Assembly: GCA_023630585.1 (NCBI GenBank)
Contig: CM042535.1
Span: 30,882,399 to 30,946,398 of the forward strand
Reading direction: 5' to 3'
Source of the DNA: Cranoglanis bouderius
Taxonomy: Eukaryota; Chordata; Actinopteri; Siluriformes; Cranoglanididae
DNA: 64,000 nucleotides
A program made the translations under genes and the position numbers. This document shows, in pieces, positions 41,919 through 53,764 of this stretch (the stretch's first letter is position 1; each line of letters opens with the position of its first letter). Below the pieces are notes generated by a model. That model searched no databases and was not told where the DNA came from. It saw only the letters and a program-made list of their open reading frames with translations.

Positions 41919-43092
41919 TCTAGCCACAGGAGGTCACAAGCCAGTGTACTTTTTGTGCCGGTCCCAAGCCCGGATAAATAGAGAGGGTTGTGTCAGGAAG
42001 GGCATCCGACGTAAAACTTTTGCCAAATTCAATATGCGAATCACTAACATGACTTCCATACCAGATCGGTCGGGGCCCGGGTTAACAACGACCGCCATCG
42101 GTGCTGTTGCTCTACAGGGCACTGGTGGAAATTGGGCTACTGTTGGTCGAAGAAGGAGAGGAGGAAGGTGTGTTAGAGGAGGAAGGCGTGTCCATAGGCA
42201 GAGAGAGAAGAGGAAAGGCAGGAGTTTCGGACTGAAAGTAGGGACTTTGAATGTTGGTACGATGACAGGTAAAGGCAGAGAGCTGGTAGATATGATGCAG
42301 AGAAGGAAAGTCGACATTCTGTGTGTGCAGGAGACCAGGTGGAAAGGGAGCAAGTCTAGAAGCATTGGAGCAGGGTTTAAACTGTTTTATCATGGTGTGG
42401 ACAGGAAGAGAAATGGAGTAGGAGTGATCCTGAAGGAGGAGTTTGTGAAGGATGTTCTGGAGGTAAAGAGAGTGTCAGATAGGTTGATGAGTCTGAAGCT
42501 GGAAATTGAAGGTGTGATGTTGAATGTTGTTAGTGCTTACGCTCCACAAGTAGGTTGTGAGCAAGAGGAGAAAGACAGATTCTGGAGCGAGCTTGAGGAA
42601 GTGATGCAGAGTGTTCCCAGAGGTGAGAGAGTGGTGATAGGGGCAGACTTTAATGGACATGTTGGTGAAGGGAATAGTGGGGATGAGGAAGTGATGGGCA
42701 GGTTTGGTCTTCAGGTAAGGAACCCAGAAGGAAAGAGGTTGGTAGACTTTGCTAAAAGTATGGAGATGGCTGTGGTGAATACGTGCTTTCAGAAGAGGCA
42801 GGAACACAGGGTGACATATAAGAGTGGTGGCAGGAGCACACAGGTGGACTATATCTTATGTAGACACTGTAATCTGGTGGAGATTAGCGATTGCAAAGTA
42901 GTGGTAGGAGAGAGTGTAGCTAGACAGCATAGGATGGTGGTGTGTAAGATGACTCTGGTGGGTGAGGAAGATGAAGAGAGCAAAGGCAGAGCAGAAGACA
43001 AAGTGGTGGAAGTTGGAAAAGAAAGAGTGCTGTGTGGTTTTCAGGGAGGAGTTGAGACAGACTTTAGGTGGTCAGGAGGTGCTTCCAAATGA
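41911..43092 (+). pseudogene. RTE endonuclease domain (APE type)
   Basis: 393-residue frame. From about residue 105 it is an AP-endonuclease-like domain: VGTLNVGTMTGKG with catalytic Asn, DILCVQETRWKG with the metal-binding Glu, VSAYAPQVG, VIGADFNGHVG with the catalytic Asp-x-Asn, TQVDYILC, and QHRMVV in the place of the final SDH motif. It nicks target DNA to prime reverse transcription. The frame ends at TGA 43090-43092 but continues in the same frame at 43093, so the stop is a nonsense mutation. The N-terminal 100 residues are mostly untranslated-region sequence read through. Confidence 0.9.
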
Positions 43093-44558
43093 CTGGACTA
43101 CTACAGCCAAATGATCAGGGAGACAGGTAGGAAGGTGCTAGGTGTGTCATCTGGAAGGAGGAAAGAAGACAAGGAGACTTGGTGGTGGAATGAGGAAGTT
43201 CAGGAGAACATCCAGAGGAAGAGGTTAGCTAGGAAGAAGTGGGACAGTGAGAGGACAGAGGAAAGTAGACAGGAATATAGGGAGATGCAGCGTGAGGTTA
43301 AGATAGAGGTGGCAAAGGCCAAACAGAAAGCTTATGAGGACATGTATGCAAGGTTAGATAGTAAGGAGGGTGAGAGGGATTTGTATCGGTTGGCGAGGCA
43401 GAGGGATAGAGATGGAAAGGATGTGCAGCAGGTTAGAGTAATTAAAGATAGAGATGGAAATTTGTTGACAGGTGACAGGAGGGTGAGGGAAAGATGGAAG
43501 GAGTACTTTGAGGAACTGATGAATGAGGAAAATGACAGGGAGAGAAGAGTAGTAGAGGCAAATATTGTTGAGCAGGAAGTAGAAAGGATTAGCAAGGGTG
43601 AAGTTAGGAGAGCTTTGAAGAGGATGAAGAGAGGAAAGGCCTGATTGGAGTTCACAGTGAAGGTGGGACTGCATCAAGGATCGGCTCTGAGCCCCTTCTT
43701 GTTTGCGGTGGTGATGGACAGGCTGACAGATGAGGTCAGACAGGAATCTCCATGGACTATGATGTTTGCGGATGACATTGTGATCTGTAGTGAGAGCAGG
43801 GAGCAGGTGGAGAAAAGTCTAGAGAGGTGGAGGTTTGCACTGGAGAGAAGAGGAATGAAGGTTAGTCGCAGCAAGACAGAATACATGTGTGTGAATGAGA
43901 GGGATCCAGGTGGAACAGTGGGGTTACAGGGAGAAGAGGTAAAGAAGGTGTAGGATTTTAAGTACTTAGGGTCAACAGTCCAGAACAATGGGGAGTGTGG
44001 AAAAGAGGTGAAGAAGCGTGTGCAGGCAGGTTGGAATGGGTGGAGAAAAGTGTCAGGTCTGTTGTGTGATAAAAGAGTACCAGCAAGAATGGAAGGAAAG
44101 GTGTACAGGACAGTAGTGAGACCAGCGATGTTGTATGGTTTAGAGACAGTTGCACTGAGGAAAAGACAAGAGGAAGAGTTAGAGGTAGCAGAGCTGAAGA
44201 TGTTGAGGTTCTCTTTGGGAGTGACGAGGATGGATAGGATCAGGAATGAGTACATCAGAGGGACAGCACATGTGAGATGATTTGGAGACAAAGTTAGAGA
44301 GGCCAGGTTGAGATGGTTTGGACATGACATCAAAGGAGGGAGAGTGAATATATTGGTAAAAGGATGCTGAGGTTAGAGCTGCCAGGCAGGAGGCCGAGAG
44401 GAAGACCAAAGAGGAGGTTTATGGATGTAGTGAAGGAGGACATGAAGGTAGTCGGTCTGAGAGAAGAGGATGCAGGGGATAGGGCTAGATGGAGGCAGAT
44501 GATTCACTGTGGCGACCCCTGAAGGAAACAGCTGAAAGGAAAAGAAGAAGAAGAAGAA
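41919..44558 (+). mobile_element. RTE-type LINE, internally deleted
   Basis: 2.64-kb retroposon with endonuclease and reverse-transcriptase remnants, a (GAA)n tail and a 19-bp target duplication. The 5' end includes sequence that also appears in the SINE at 31031-31345, so this copy is probably full at the 5' side. About 0.5 kb of reverse transcriptase is missing near 43642, judged from the usual RTE protein. Confidence 0.92.
43093..44280 (+). pseudogene. RTE reverse transcriptase, deleted and with stops
   Basis: Same frame as the endonuclease. The linker (43111-43641) is charged and helical. At the TGA 43642-43644 the sequence jumps straight to VGLHQGSALSPFLFA and WTMMFADDIVICS. So the FADD catalytic motif remains, but the fingers and first palm motif with its Asp are lost. 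Further stops occur at 43951 and 44278. The C-terminal part (GWRKVSGLLCD, VVRPAMLYGLE, ELKMLRFSLGVTR) is present. No activity possible. Confidence 0.9.
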
Positions 44559-44577
44559 GACCATGTGGCATGACCAA
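44559..44577 (+). repeat. 19-bp LINE target-site duplication (right)
   Basis: Exact match to 41900-41918, directly after the (GAA)n tail. Confidence 0.95.
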
Positions 44578-44639
44578 ACATTATAGGTTTTACATGTCAG
44601 CTGCTATATTTTACTTCTCTGAACTGTGCAACTGTAAAC

Positions 44640-45057
44640 TAATGTGTGAAACATTTGGCGCATCATGAAACAGAAAATATGACAAAGAAGACCCAGGACT
44701 GTTGAGCAGCTAGAATCCTGTATCAACAACAATGGGACAACATTCCTCTCCCAAAACTCCAGAACTGGTCTCCTCAGTTCCCAGACATATACGGACTGTT
44801 GTTGAAAGTAGAGGGGATGCTACACAGTGGGAAACATGGCCTGTCCCAATATTTTTGAGACGTGTTGCTGCCATCAAATTCAAAATTACCTTATTTTTTT
44901 TCTTAAAATGGTACATTTCCTCAGTTTAAACATTTGATATGTTTTCTATATTCTATTGTGAATAACATATGGGTTTATGAGATTTGCAAATCATTGCATT
45001 CTGTTTTTATTTACATTTTACACAGTGTCCCAACTTTTTAGGAATTGGGGTTGTATG
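44640..45057 (+). mobile_element. Family A Tc1 fragment (3' half)
   Basis: Ends with 'cccaactttttaggaattgg', the family's outer repeat. It contains the reverse complement of 4560-4740, i.e. the decayed end of the transposase. Confidence 0.85.
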
Positions 45058-45770
45058 ACATGATCAGAAAAGTTGGATTTATCATAAAACTTGCTTCGGG
45101 TGTTGTCACTGTTTGTAGGACTACCAAACTGATAAAAAATAAAAAAACTTCTATAAAACTTTTCTGTCTAGGCTAGTTTGGTGTCGCTAGCCAAGGGGAG
45201 GCACAACTAAGCTATCATTGTATGGGTTTAGCTGCTACAGTGCTATACAAAGTACATTATCTGTCCTTATGCTCTGCTCATATCATGTTCACGTAAACTG
45301 GAACTCATATAGACATTTACACACCTTGTTTTCCTGCTCAGCATCAGAGGATGTTAGTGTTTCAGTTTCAACCCCTTTACTGGTATAAAAAGAAATCAGC
45401 GTTTATCCATTTTTCACACTGATTGTGAGCTAGCATTTTGCAGAATTGAGAGCTGTTAGCCAATAAGACACAAGCACTTCCACATATTTTTCTGTAAACC
45501 CTGTCTTCTTTTATTGATGTTCAGTTATGTAGTGACAAACCTCTCCAAGTGGACAAGAAAAAAATCTTCAGGGCTACAGACCATAACACCCAGGCCAGGT
45601 TACACCCCTGAATTTAACAGATGTCTGGCTAGCCCTTTGGATACTTGATGTACATTATTTTATTCGATCAACCCTATTACTAATTTCTCAAACCAGCATA
45701 TCAGGAAGTACATTCTGGGTTGAGTGAGCAGCATTACCCCTACTCTTTTTTGGGGGATTTTTAATGACCA
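45058..45770. other. Intergenic DNA
   Basis: No gene or repeat recognised. Confidence 0.4.
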
Positions 45771-45774
45771 CAGA

Positions 45775-46150
45775 AAGTCAAGACCTTAGTTTAACATCAC
45801 ATCTGAAAGACAATGACATTTTTACTGAATAGTGTCCCCATTACTGGGACATTAGGACCCACACAGACCACAGGGTGAGCACCACTAACCTCACTAATAA
45901 CACTTCCAGCAGCAACCTTAGTTTTCCCCCAGGAGGTCTCCCACCAGGTACTGGCCAGGCTCAACTCTGCTTAGCTTCAGTGGGAACCCCAGCAAGAGCT
46001 GCACTTCCACATACATGAGCTCACAGGCACCCCATGATTGGTTAGTGTCACTGTGATTGATAGCAGAGAGAGAGTACGCTACCCCTCCCACTCAGAGAGC
46101 ACAGCGAATTTTGCTCTCTTGGACTCCCAAAGTTCACCAGGATTGTGGTT
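45775..46150 (-). repeat. Interspersed repeat with 5S rRNA-like segment
   Basis: 45936-45982 reads 'ggtctcccaccaggtactgg' then 'ctgcttagcttc', the reverse complement of the internal promoter region of 5S rRNA in diverged form. Flanking phrases ('gggacattaggacccacaca', 'gctgcacttccacatacatg') belong to a dispersed fish repeat. It is not a functional 5S gene. Confidence 0.7.
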
Positions 46151-46193
46151 ACTGATATTGAATTAATGAAATATAGGGAAATCAGAGCAACTC

Positions 46194-46590
46194 TACAACC
46201 CCAATTCCCAAAATTCTATCCGATCTTTACTTCTGAGAGACTCTGCCTCTCTAAGATACTCTTTTTATACCCAGTCACGTTACTGACCTGTTGCCAAGTA
46301 ACCTAATTAATTACAAAATGTCCCTCCAGCTGTTTCTTTTTAGTAACACTTACTTTTCCAGCCTTTTGTTGCCCCGTCCCAACTTTTTTGAGACGTGTTG
46401 CTGCCATCAAATTCAAAATTACCTTATTTTTTTCTTAAAATGGTTTTCATTTACTCAGTTTAAACATTTGATATGTTTTCTATGTTCTATTGTGAATAAC
46501 ATATGGGTTTATGAGATTTGCAAAACATTGCATTCTGTTTTTATTTATATTTTACACAGTGTCCCAACCTTTTGGAATTGTTGTTGTACT
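46194..46590. mobile_element. Internally deleted family A Tc1 element
   Basis: Starts 'caaccccaattcccaaaa' and ends 'tttggaattgttgttg', so both outer ends are present with only about 395 bp between. No transposase remains. Confidence 0.8.
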
Positions 46591-48629
46591 TTGGTACTGT
46601 TAAATGTTAAGGATCAATTTGTGTTTGGGTGATGAAAAGATCTCATTAAGAGCTTACATTTGAAATATATAGCTTCTAAATCAACAATTTTATCCACAAT
46701 TCTACCAATGCCATGTCAGAGCAAGGCAAAATCTGCTGCATGGATATCTAGCAGCTTGATTAATGTTCTACTAAAACCTCAGACCTCCTATGATCATATT
46801 TCCATGTTTTCCCACACTTTAGGGAGCCTCTTATGCCTACTATCCTACCAGTTTCCAGAAATAAGTGGTCTGATTGGAGCAAGCCAAACACCACAGGATT
46901 TATATTCCTAGTGAAAAGGCTATAGAGATCTGTGAGTGCCAATCTGTCCCAGTTACATAACCACAATCCACCACTGATTGCACCCTCCAGCTTTTGTCTG
47001 TGTGTCATGGTATTCATCTGAGAGCCTGCGTTTCCATGGAGATGACTGGATGGGTCCTGGATTCAAAGGCTTATGTAATATAGCCATACTTTATGTTACT
47101 GTACTGAAAACCATGGTGCTGTAGTAATGCACTGTAGCAACTGGAGGGATATTTAAATGGAAGGGGCAAGATGCTACTGTATACTGAAAAGGGGTGAGTT
47201 TTCAAGCTGTATTGTTTCAAAATATAACTGATCAAGCAAACAGCACACACTCTCACGCACTGGTGAAAGACTGTGATTGTCCGGTCAAGCTATGAGAAGA
47301 TGAAAGGGGGTTGATCCCACAGACCCAGTTAACAAATAAAGTGGCCTTGAGGCAGTGGAGACTACAGCAAACACACTGTTACACACCAGTATACTGTCTA
47401 TTTTTCTGTAGGTCTCCTCTCAGAACACAGTGTGATAGAGACTGCCAGCATTTAATACAGTGCGTGGGTAGAGAGAAAGAGAAAAAGGTTGGTAAAGAGG
47501 GAGGTGCCTTGCAAGTTACTCTGTGATGAGGCCCAATGTGTCATTTGTCCATTATCACACATTGGGTTTCATTTATCAGTCCTTTAGTAAGGTTTTGTGT
47601 ATATGTTTGCATGAGTCAAACTGAAATAAAACATTTTGCCAGATTTAGAAAACTTTTGGAAACACTGATTTTCTTTGTATTCTCATGCATATGTTGATGA
47701 ATACTAATCACCTGTAAATTACCAGGCGTGTGCACAGCACAGCCGATTTGCATTTGGTGATGCTCATAAAACTTCAAAATAGGAAAAGCTCATAGCACTA
47801 AAATGACAAGTAAACAGCACAAACAAAACTTTCTCAGAGGTAGAAGTGGAAGTTATTTGACTCAGGTCTATGGCAATAAAAATATCTATTATTTAAAAGC
47901 ATAACAACTCTTGAAAATGACAAAATCTGGAGCTGAATTACAGAAGAAAATGAAATGTGAATTAAATGAAGTGAATAGAAAATGGTTTGACATGAAAATG
48001 GAGAACAGACATACCCATACTGTACCCAGATGATCATGGACACCAAGCATATCACACACATCTATTTTTTTTATTCAAAGCAAAGTGTCAATTCAAATAA
48101 ACTTTCAGGGCCAGAAATTTGCCTTGCATACCAATGCTCTCTCCCTGATGCCATTTAAGGAAAAGCAGTTGGGTAGGAAGTCAAATTTATATCCAAAATC
48201 ACAGCATATGAATGTCCTTCCTCAAAGTAGCGCCTAATAAATTCCATTTTCTCCTTTCTTGCCAATGTAAACTTTTATTTTCTAAGATTTAAAGTTTGGC
48301 TATGTACAAAAAATCGTTTAAAGTAAACACAGAAGTCCATTTGTGTTCAAGAAACAAAGTTGTTTACAATTTCTTACTTCCTGTATATCGTGATTGACAG
48401 ATGTGTCGTCCAATCAGCGGTAAGTAATCCATTCACAAAATATACCTACCTTTTCCATTTTATCCGAATTGTCGTTGTGTTTTCTGACTTCTTAATTTGT
48501 TTTCAGATTTGTCGTTGTTTTCTACCTTGTTATTTTGTTTTTACATTTGCCATTGTGTTTATAATTTGTTGTTTTGTTTTTGGATTTGTTATTTTGTTTT
48601 CATATTTGTGATTTGTTTTGCACTTCTCG
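46591..48629. other. Intergenic DNA
   Basis: No gene recognised. Short open frames only. Confidence 0.4.
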
Positions 48630-49032
48630 GCCAACGTACCAGGGCCCCCTCTGAACTGATTATGCGCTTCAGGAGCCATGTTTTAAAGGGAGGGTTCTGT
48701 CAAGTAAATACCGGAGAAGGACTACAATTCCCATCAGCCACTAGTCACATGTCTGCACCTAGTCACATGTCTTGTTTCACCTGATTCACTTTGTTGGCTC
48801 ATTAGCACTTTTGTATATATAGTCATGTTCTGCACTGAATGGGTTGTCTTGTGTTGTTTGGTCTGTCTAGTTGTATCACGTTATGCTCGCTGTTGTTATG
48901 TTTCCTGTGTATTTTTCTTTGTAACTTGCCATGTGTTCTAGTGTTCTTGTTTTGTGTTTTTGCTTTTGTACATAATTAAACGTTCCCCTATCTTTATCTG
49001 CACATGCATCCGTCTCTACCTACAACCTGACA
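48630..49032 (+). mobile_element. 3' end of a Gypsy-like LTR element
   Basis: 'gcgcttcaggagcc' and a purine-rich 'aaagggaggg' lead into a 335-bp LTR from TGTCAAGTAAATACC (48698) to CTACAACCTGACA (49032). 'cgcttcaggag' also occurs just before the polypurine tract at 28000-28010, pointing to related elements. No 5' part is found. Confidence 0.75.
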
Positions 49033-50767
49033 GTCTTATTTGTCTTCATTTAAGGACTGATGTTTTTTTCATACTTAATATTTCTTTAGTTAATGCCTTT
49101 TAATATGAAATAACTGGGTTTTTAAAAATATTCATTAAATTTGTGTGTATAATTGAAATACATAAGCTATTTAACAAACATTTTTCTGAAATTATGGGAT
49201 TTTCATGAATACCAAATTTACTCTGTAACTGCTTGTATGAACAATGTACGAATAAATCCATTTGTATCCAGATTGCTAAATGAGGCTGATATGTTTAGCT
49301 CTGATAAGATGCTATGCTTCTAGATTTTAACTTCTTGTCAAGAGATATGTAATGCACATCTGATATAGCTATGATATACATGTTTGAGTTTATGCATTAG
49401 GATATAATATAAACGTGTTTATATTGTGTTTGTGAGCGCAATTGTCGGTTTGTAAAATGCAAAATACTTTGCTAGGTAACATTGCTAGGTAAATCTGCTT
49501 GCTGGCTACAGTAACATTAGCTGATTGCAGTAATCTTGTACCTCACATTGGCTTCGTCTCTAGTTAGTGGGGTTTGTAATGTTCATAAAGGAATGTTTAT
49601 AAAGGAAAAAGTGCTGCATGTAAGGTGAACTCTTGCTCTCAACAGTTCTGCAGTTTTTGTTTGGTATATACCATACTGATATACCCAATATATACAGTGT
49701 TTTGACCAAAAGATCTTTTTTTTCCCCTTCAGTTTAAACCCATGTTCACATGGGTTTAAACACTCGAACAAGTACCCACTTTCAAGAAACACTGTTCACA
49801 GATCAATCATTTTTGCATGACTTTCGTTGTCTTGTGTTGTACAATGACATCTGCACTTTTTCCTGCATGAAGTACAGTTAAAATTGTTCTGAACAGAGTA
49901 ACTGATTATACTCACATACTATTAGATGCCCCTGGATGGCAAACGTGGGCAGAAAGATAAATTTGCAAGTGAGTGCAAGAGTGAGTAAACATCAACCCAC
50001 CCACTCATTTTCTCTTGCCTGAAATTTTTTTTTTTTTTTTCATTGTTGGCCCTCCTCTTCATCATGGCCCTTTCTCCACTGACAGGAGCCCGGGAGACTC
50101 TGTGACGTGGCCATAGCAACTGCTTTGCACAAAGCAGCCCTACACAGGAGAAATGCAGCACACACCCCTGCCTACTCAACACGGTGGCACATTTGAAAAT
50201 TTGTAAGAATTTCCATGAATCAACTTTTATGAAAAATGATGGTTAAAGTCAGTGCAGGGTTAGTGGCTATAGTCAGTCTTACAACTTCATTTCCACTACT
50301 TAAAATGGTTTGAATTTTCTAGGCTGGCCTTGGGCTTTCTATTATTCAAATCCCAGTTGAACACACTGCATGGTCTAAATAACCTATTAAATGACAAACT
50401 GTAAGCTAAACAGAACTCATGTCTAGTTTGTGTTCTCTAGTATGATACATCATGTTACACAACATTTGTATGTAGTTTTACTAACAAATAGTAGAGCCAC
50501 ATCATAAAATCTACAAAACATTCAAGTATTTAATGAAGAATTGAAAGATACTCTGAAAAGTGTAGCATGTTGTGAATTTATTATGATTTTAATATCCTTT
50601 TTTGTCATATCAGCCAGCCCTAGGGTAGAGTGCGCTATGTCTTTTTGAAAAAGAACCCAAACCTTTTACAAGCACCTAAGTGCCAAGGCGACAGCAGCAA
50701 TAAAACTGCAATAATATTCTGTTATATTGTTCATGTGAAAAATAATGATATTACTCTGCCTTTCTGG
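49033..50767. other. Intergenic DNA
   Basis: No gene recognised. Contains a 17-bp (T)n run near 50025. Confidence 0.4.
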
Positions 50768-50915
50768 CCTTTTGTGAAGGGTGTTATGGTGTTGAGTGGA
50801 GAGGTTATGTTTAGCATGATATAATGTCATATGCTGGATTAATGTGTTGCTGTTATGGATGTGGCTTTCCATTGTGATATTAAATGTTGTAGCAACTAGC
50901 TCATTTACAAATGTA
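50768..50915 (+). repeat. Segment A, left copy
   Basis: Nearly identical to 52841-52988 (about four differences). It is followed by the Tc1 element. Confidence 0.93.
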
Positions 50916-50917
50916 TA

Positions 50918-52429
50918 CAGGTGCATCTCAATAAATTAGAATGTCGTGGAAAAGTTTGTTTATTACAGTAATTCAACTCAAATTGTGAAACTCGCGTATT
51001 AAATAAATTCAATGCCACAGACTGAAGTAGTTTAAGTCTTTGGTTCTTTTAATTGTGATGATTTTGGCTCACATTTAACAAAAAACCCACCAATTCACTA
51101 TCTCAACAAATTAGAATATGGTGACATGCCAATCAGCTAATCAACTCAAAACACCTGCAAAGGTTTCCTGAGCCTTCAAAATGGTCTCTCAGTTTGGTTC
51201 ACTAGGTAAGCCACAAACATTCATTGCCAAAGAAGCTGGCTGTTCACAGAGTGCTGTATCCAAGCATGTTAACAGAAAGTTGAGTGGAAGGAAAAAGTGT
51301 GGAAGAAAAAGATGCACAACCAACCGAGAGAACCGCAGCCTTATGAGGATTGTCAAGCAAAATCGATTCAAGAATTTGAGTGAACTTCACAAGGAATGGA
51401 TTGAGGCTGGGGTCAAGGCATCAAGAGCCACCACACACAGATGTGTCAAGGAATTTGGCTACAGTTGTCGTATTCCTCTTGTTAAGCCACTCCTGAGCCA
51501 CAGACAATGTCAGAGGCGTCTTACCTGGGCTAAGGAGAAGAAGAACTGGACTCTTGCCCAGTGGTCCAAAGTCCTCTTTTCAGATGAGAGCAAGTTTTGT
51601 ATTTCATTTGGAAACCAAGGTCCTAGAGTCTGGAGGAAGGGTGGAGAAGCTCATAGCCCAAGTTGCTTGAAGTCCAGTGTTCAGTTTCCACAGTCTGTGA
51701 TGATTTGGGGTGCAATGTCATCTGCTGGTGTTGGTCCATTTATGTTTTTTTGAAATCCAAAGTCACTGCACCCGTTTACCAAGAAATTTTGGAGCACTTC
51801 ATGCTTCCTTCTGCTGACCAGCTTTTTGAAGATGCTGATTTCATTTTCCAGCAGGATTTGGCACCTGCCCACACTGCCAAAAGCACCAAAAGTTGGTTAA
51901 ATGACCATGGTGTTGGTGTGCTTGACTGGCCAGCAAACTCACCACATCTGAACCCCATAGAGAATCTATGGGGTATTGTCAAGAGGAAAATGAGAAACAA
52001 GAGACCAAAAAATGCAGATGAGCTGAAGGCCACTGTCAAAGAAACCTGGGCTTCCATACCACCTCAGCAGTGCCACAAACTGATCACCTCCATGCCACGC
52101 CGAATTGAGGCAGTAATTAAAGCAAAAGGAGCCCCTACCAAGTATTGAGTACATGTACAGTAAATGAACATACTTTCCAGAAGGCCAACAATTCACTAAA
52201 AATGTTTTTTTTATTGGTCTTATGAAGTATTCTAATTTGTTGAGATAGTGAATTGGTGGGTTTTTGTTAAATGTGAGCCAAAATCATCACAATTAAAAGA
52301 ACCAAAGACTTTAAACTACTTCAGTCTGTGTGCATTGAATTTATTTTATACACAAGTTTCACAATTTGAGTTGAATTACTGAAATAAATGAACTTTTCCA
52401 CGACATTCTAATTCATTGAGATGCACCTG
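50918..52429 (+). mobile_element. Nearly intact Tc1-like transposon (family G)
   Basis: 1512 bp with TA on both sides (50916-50917, 52430-52431) and inverted repeats of about 200 bp starting CAGGTGCATCTCAATAAATT. It encodes a transposase broken only by a frameshift in a T run. This is the best-preserved DNA transposon in the window. Confidence 0.93.
51181..52148 (+). pseudogene. Tc1-like transposase with one frameshift
   Basis: Two overlapping frames (51181-51753 and 51663-52148) cover nearly a whole transposase. The first has the paired-like HTH (AGCSQSAVSKHVNRKLSGRKK) and catalytic D135 in FSDESKF, plus SVMIWGAMSSAGVGP. The second has the second Asp in FQQDLAPAHTAKS and the Glu in NPIENLWG, 34 residues apart (DD34E). 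It ends in GAPTKY. The frame shifts in the T run 51745-51751, a one-base slip. Otherwise all motifs are intact, so the copy died recently. Confidence 0.92.
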
Positions 52430-52430
52430 T

Positions 52431-52844
52431 AGTTTGGGAGCAGTTCTTCTCTAGGTAGGCTTAAAAAAATCACTTGATTTCAACAGGTAGAGTCATGCGC
52501 GTGCTTGTGATTGACACGCGGTTGCGTTGAACGCTGCAGATACCATGTTTATGGTTGATGTTGCATGACAGGAACTCAGACTTGGGGCATTTTATCCCAG
52601 TTGTTCATTGGCTAATTGAACTAAAGGATAACTCGCTAAGACAGTGAAATCTTGAAAGGTGTTGTGCTGCTGGTGCTGAGAGATTGTGCATCTCTTCTGC
52701 AGTGTTGATTCAGTGCCAGTGTAGCTTCCTTTGCTTAGCACAGACTGTGTAGGCGACGCAATTTAATCACAGCTACTGTATAACGCTTTAACTGTCGCAT
52801 GCACAAAACAAGGCCTCTAACTCACAATTAAAGTTTTCAACCTT
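52431..52844 (+). repeat. Segment B', copy of the promoter/intron-1 region
   Basis: Matches 55579-55991 at about 97 percent (some 13 substitutions and one indel by eye), including the splice-donor-like CTCTAG/GTAGG. It starts where the Tc1 element ends. Confidence 0.95.
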
Positions 52845-52988
52845 TTGTGAAGGGTGTTATGGTGTTGAGTGGAGAGTTTATGTTTAGCATGATATAATGT
52901 CATATGCTGGACTAATGTATTGCTGTTATGGATGTGGCTTTCCATTTTGATATTAAATGTTGTAGCAACTAGCTCATTTACAAATGTA
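52841..52988 (+). repeat. Segment A, right copy
   Basis: Second copy of 50768-50915. It continues into unique sequence that presumably is the original right flank. Confidence 0.93.
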
Positions 52989-53532
52989 TTATTAAAATAA
53001 GGGTATAAAAAATTGAGGTTCAATTAAGAATGGTACAGTGTATTATTATACTGGCTGAAATGTCTGTTAAACGCCACAGGGTGCATCCACATATACCTGT
53101 TGAGTGTTTCTGGAGAGGGAGGCGTTGCTAAGCAACTAAGACATCCATGACAACTTGGCTCCTTTAATGACTGAAATGTGAATTGTTTCACATGAAGCAT
53201 AGTAAAATGCTATGATTATCATTGCACATAAAACAGGGTCCTTAATTAGAACCACTGTGCCCTATGCAGTAAAATTGAGTTTTAGCTATTTGGCACATTT
53301 ATTGGTACCATGCTTCTGCTCAGATAATTATTTATATATTTCCTAAATGTTTTTATCCAACACTGACAAGTAGGGAAGAATCAAATGTGAGTATGTAGTG
53401 ACAATACAGCTTCAAATCGAATTGCAGTTTTATTACAGCAGCTACACTGTAACTGTGGCAAACATACTTTAACAAAGCCTGTTGGCTAAATTTGAAGACT
53501 AGTTTAGAATAACTAAACATTTTATACCCAAG

Positions 53533-53735
53533 TTTACATTTATGGCATTTGGCAGACACCCTTATCCAGAGCAACTTACATTTATTTCATTTATACATCT
53601 GAGCAATTGAGGATTAAGGGCTTTGCTCAAGGGCCCAACAGTGGCAGCTTGGCAGTGCTGGGATTTGAACTCACGACCTTCTGATTGATCAGTAGCTCAA
53701 CGTCTTAACTACTGAACTACCGCTGTCTGCTGTTG
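53533..53735 (-). repeat. tRNA-derived SINE
   Basis: Same family as 29924-30112: 'ttatggcatttggcagacac', 'ttgctcaagggcccaac' and 'gggatttgaactcacgacct', in that order. Confidence 0.85.
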
Positions 53736-53764
53736 AGGCTTAATGTATGGCCACTTTAAGCCTA

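Noticed and set aside
41934..42807. Minus-strand frames opposite the LINE
   Set aside because: Shadows of the purine-rich LINE coding strand.
45936..45982. Functional 5S rRNA gene
   Set aside because: Only a diverged central segment resembles 5S, and it is embedded in a dispersed repeat.
48360..48620. Phe/Cys-rich frames as membrane proteins
   Set aside because: Produced by a T-rich repeated 'tttgttattttgttttc' stretch; no start context, signal or homologue is evident.
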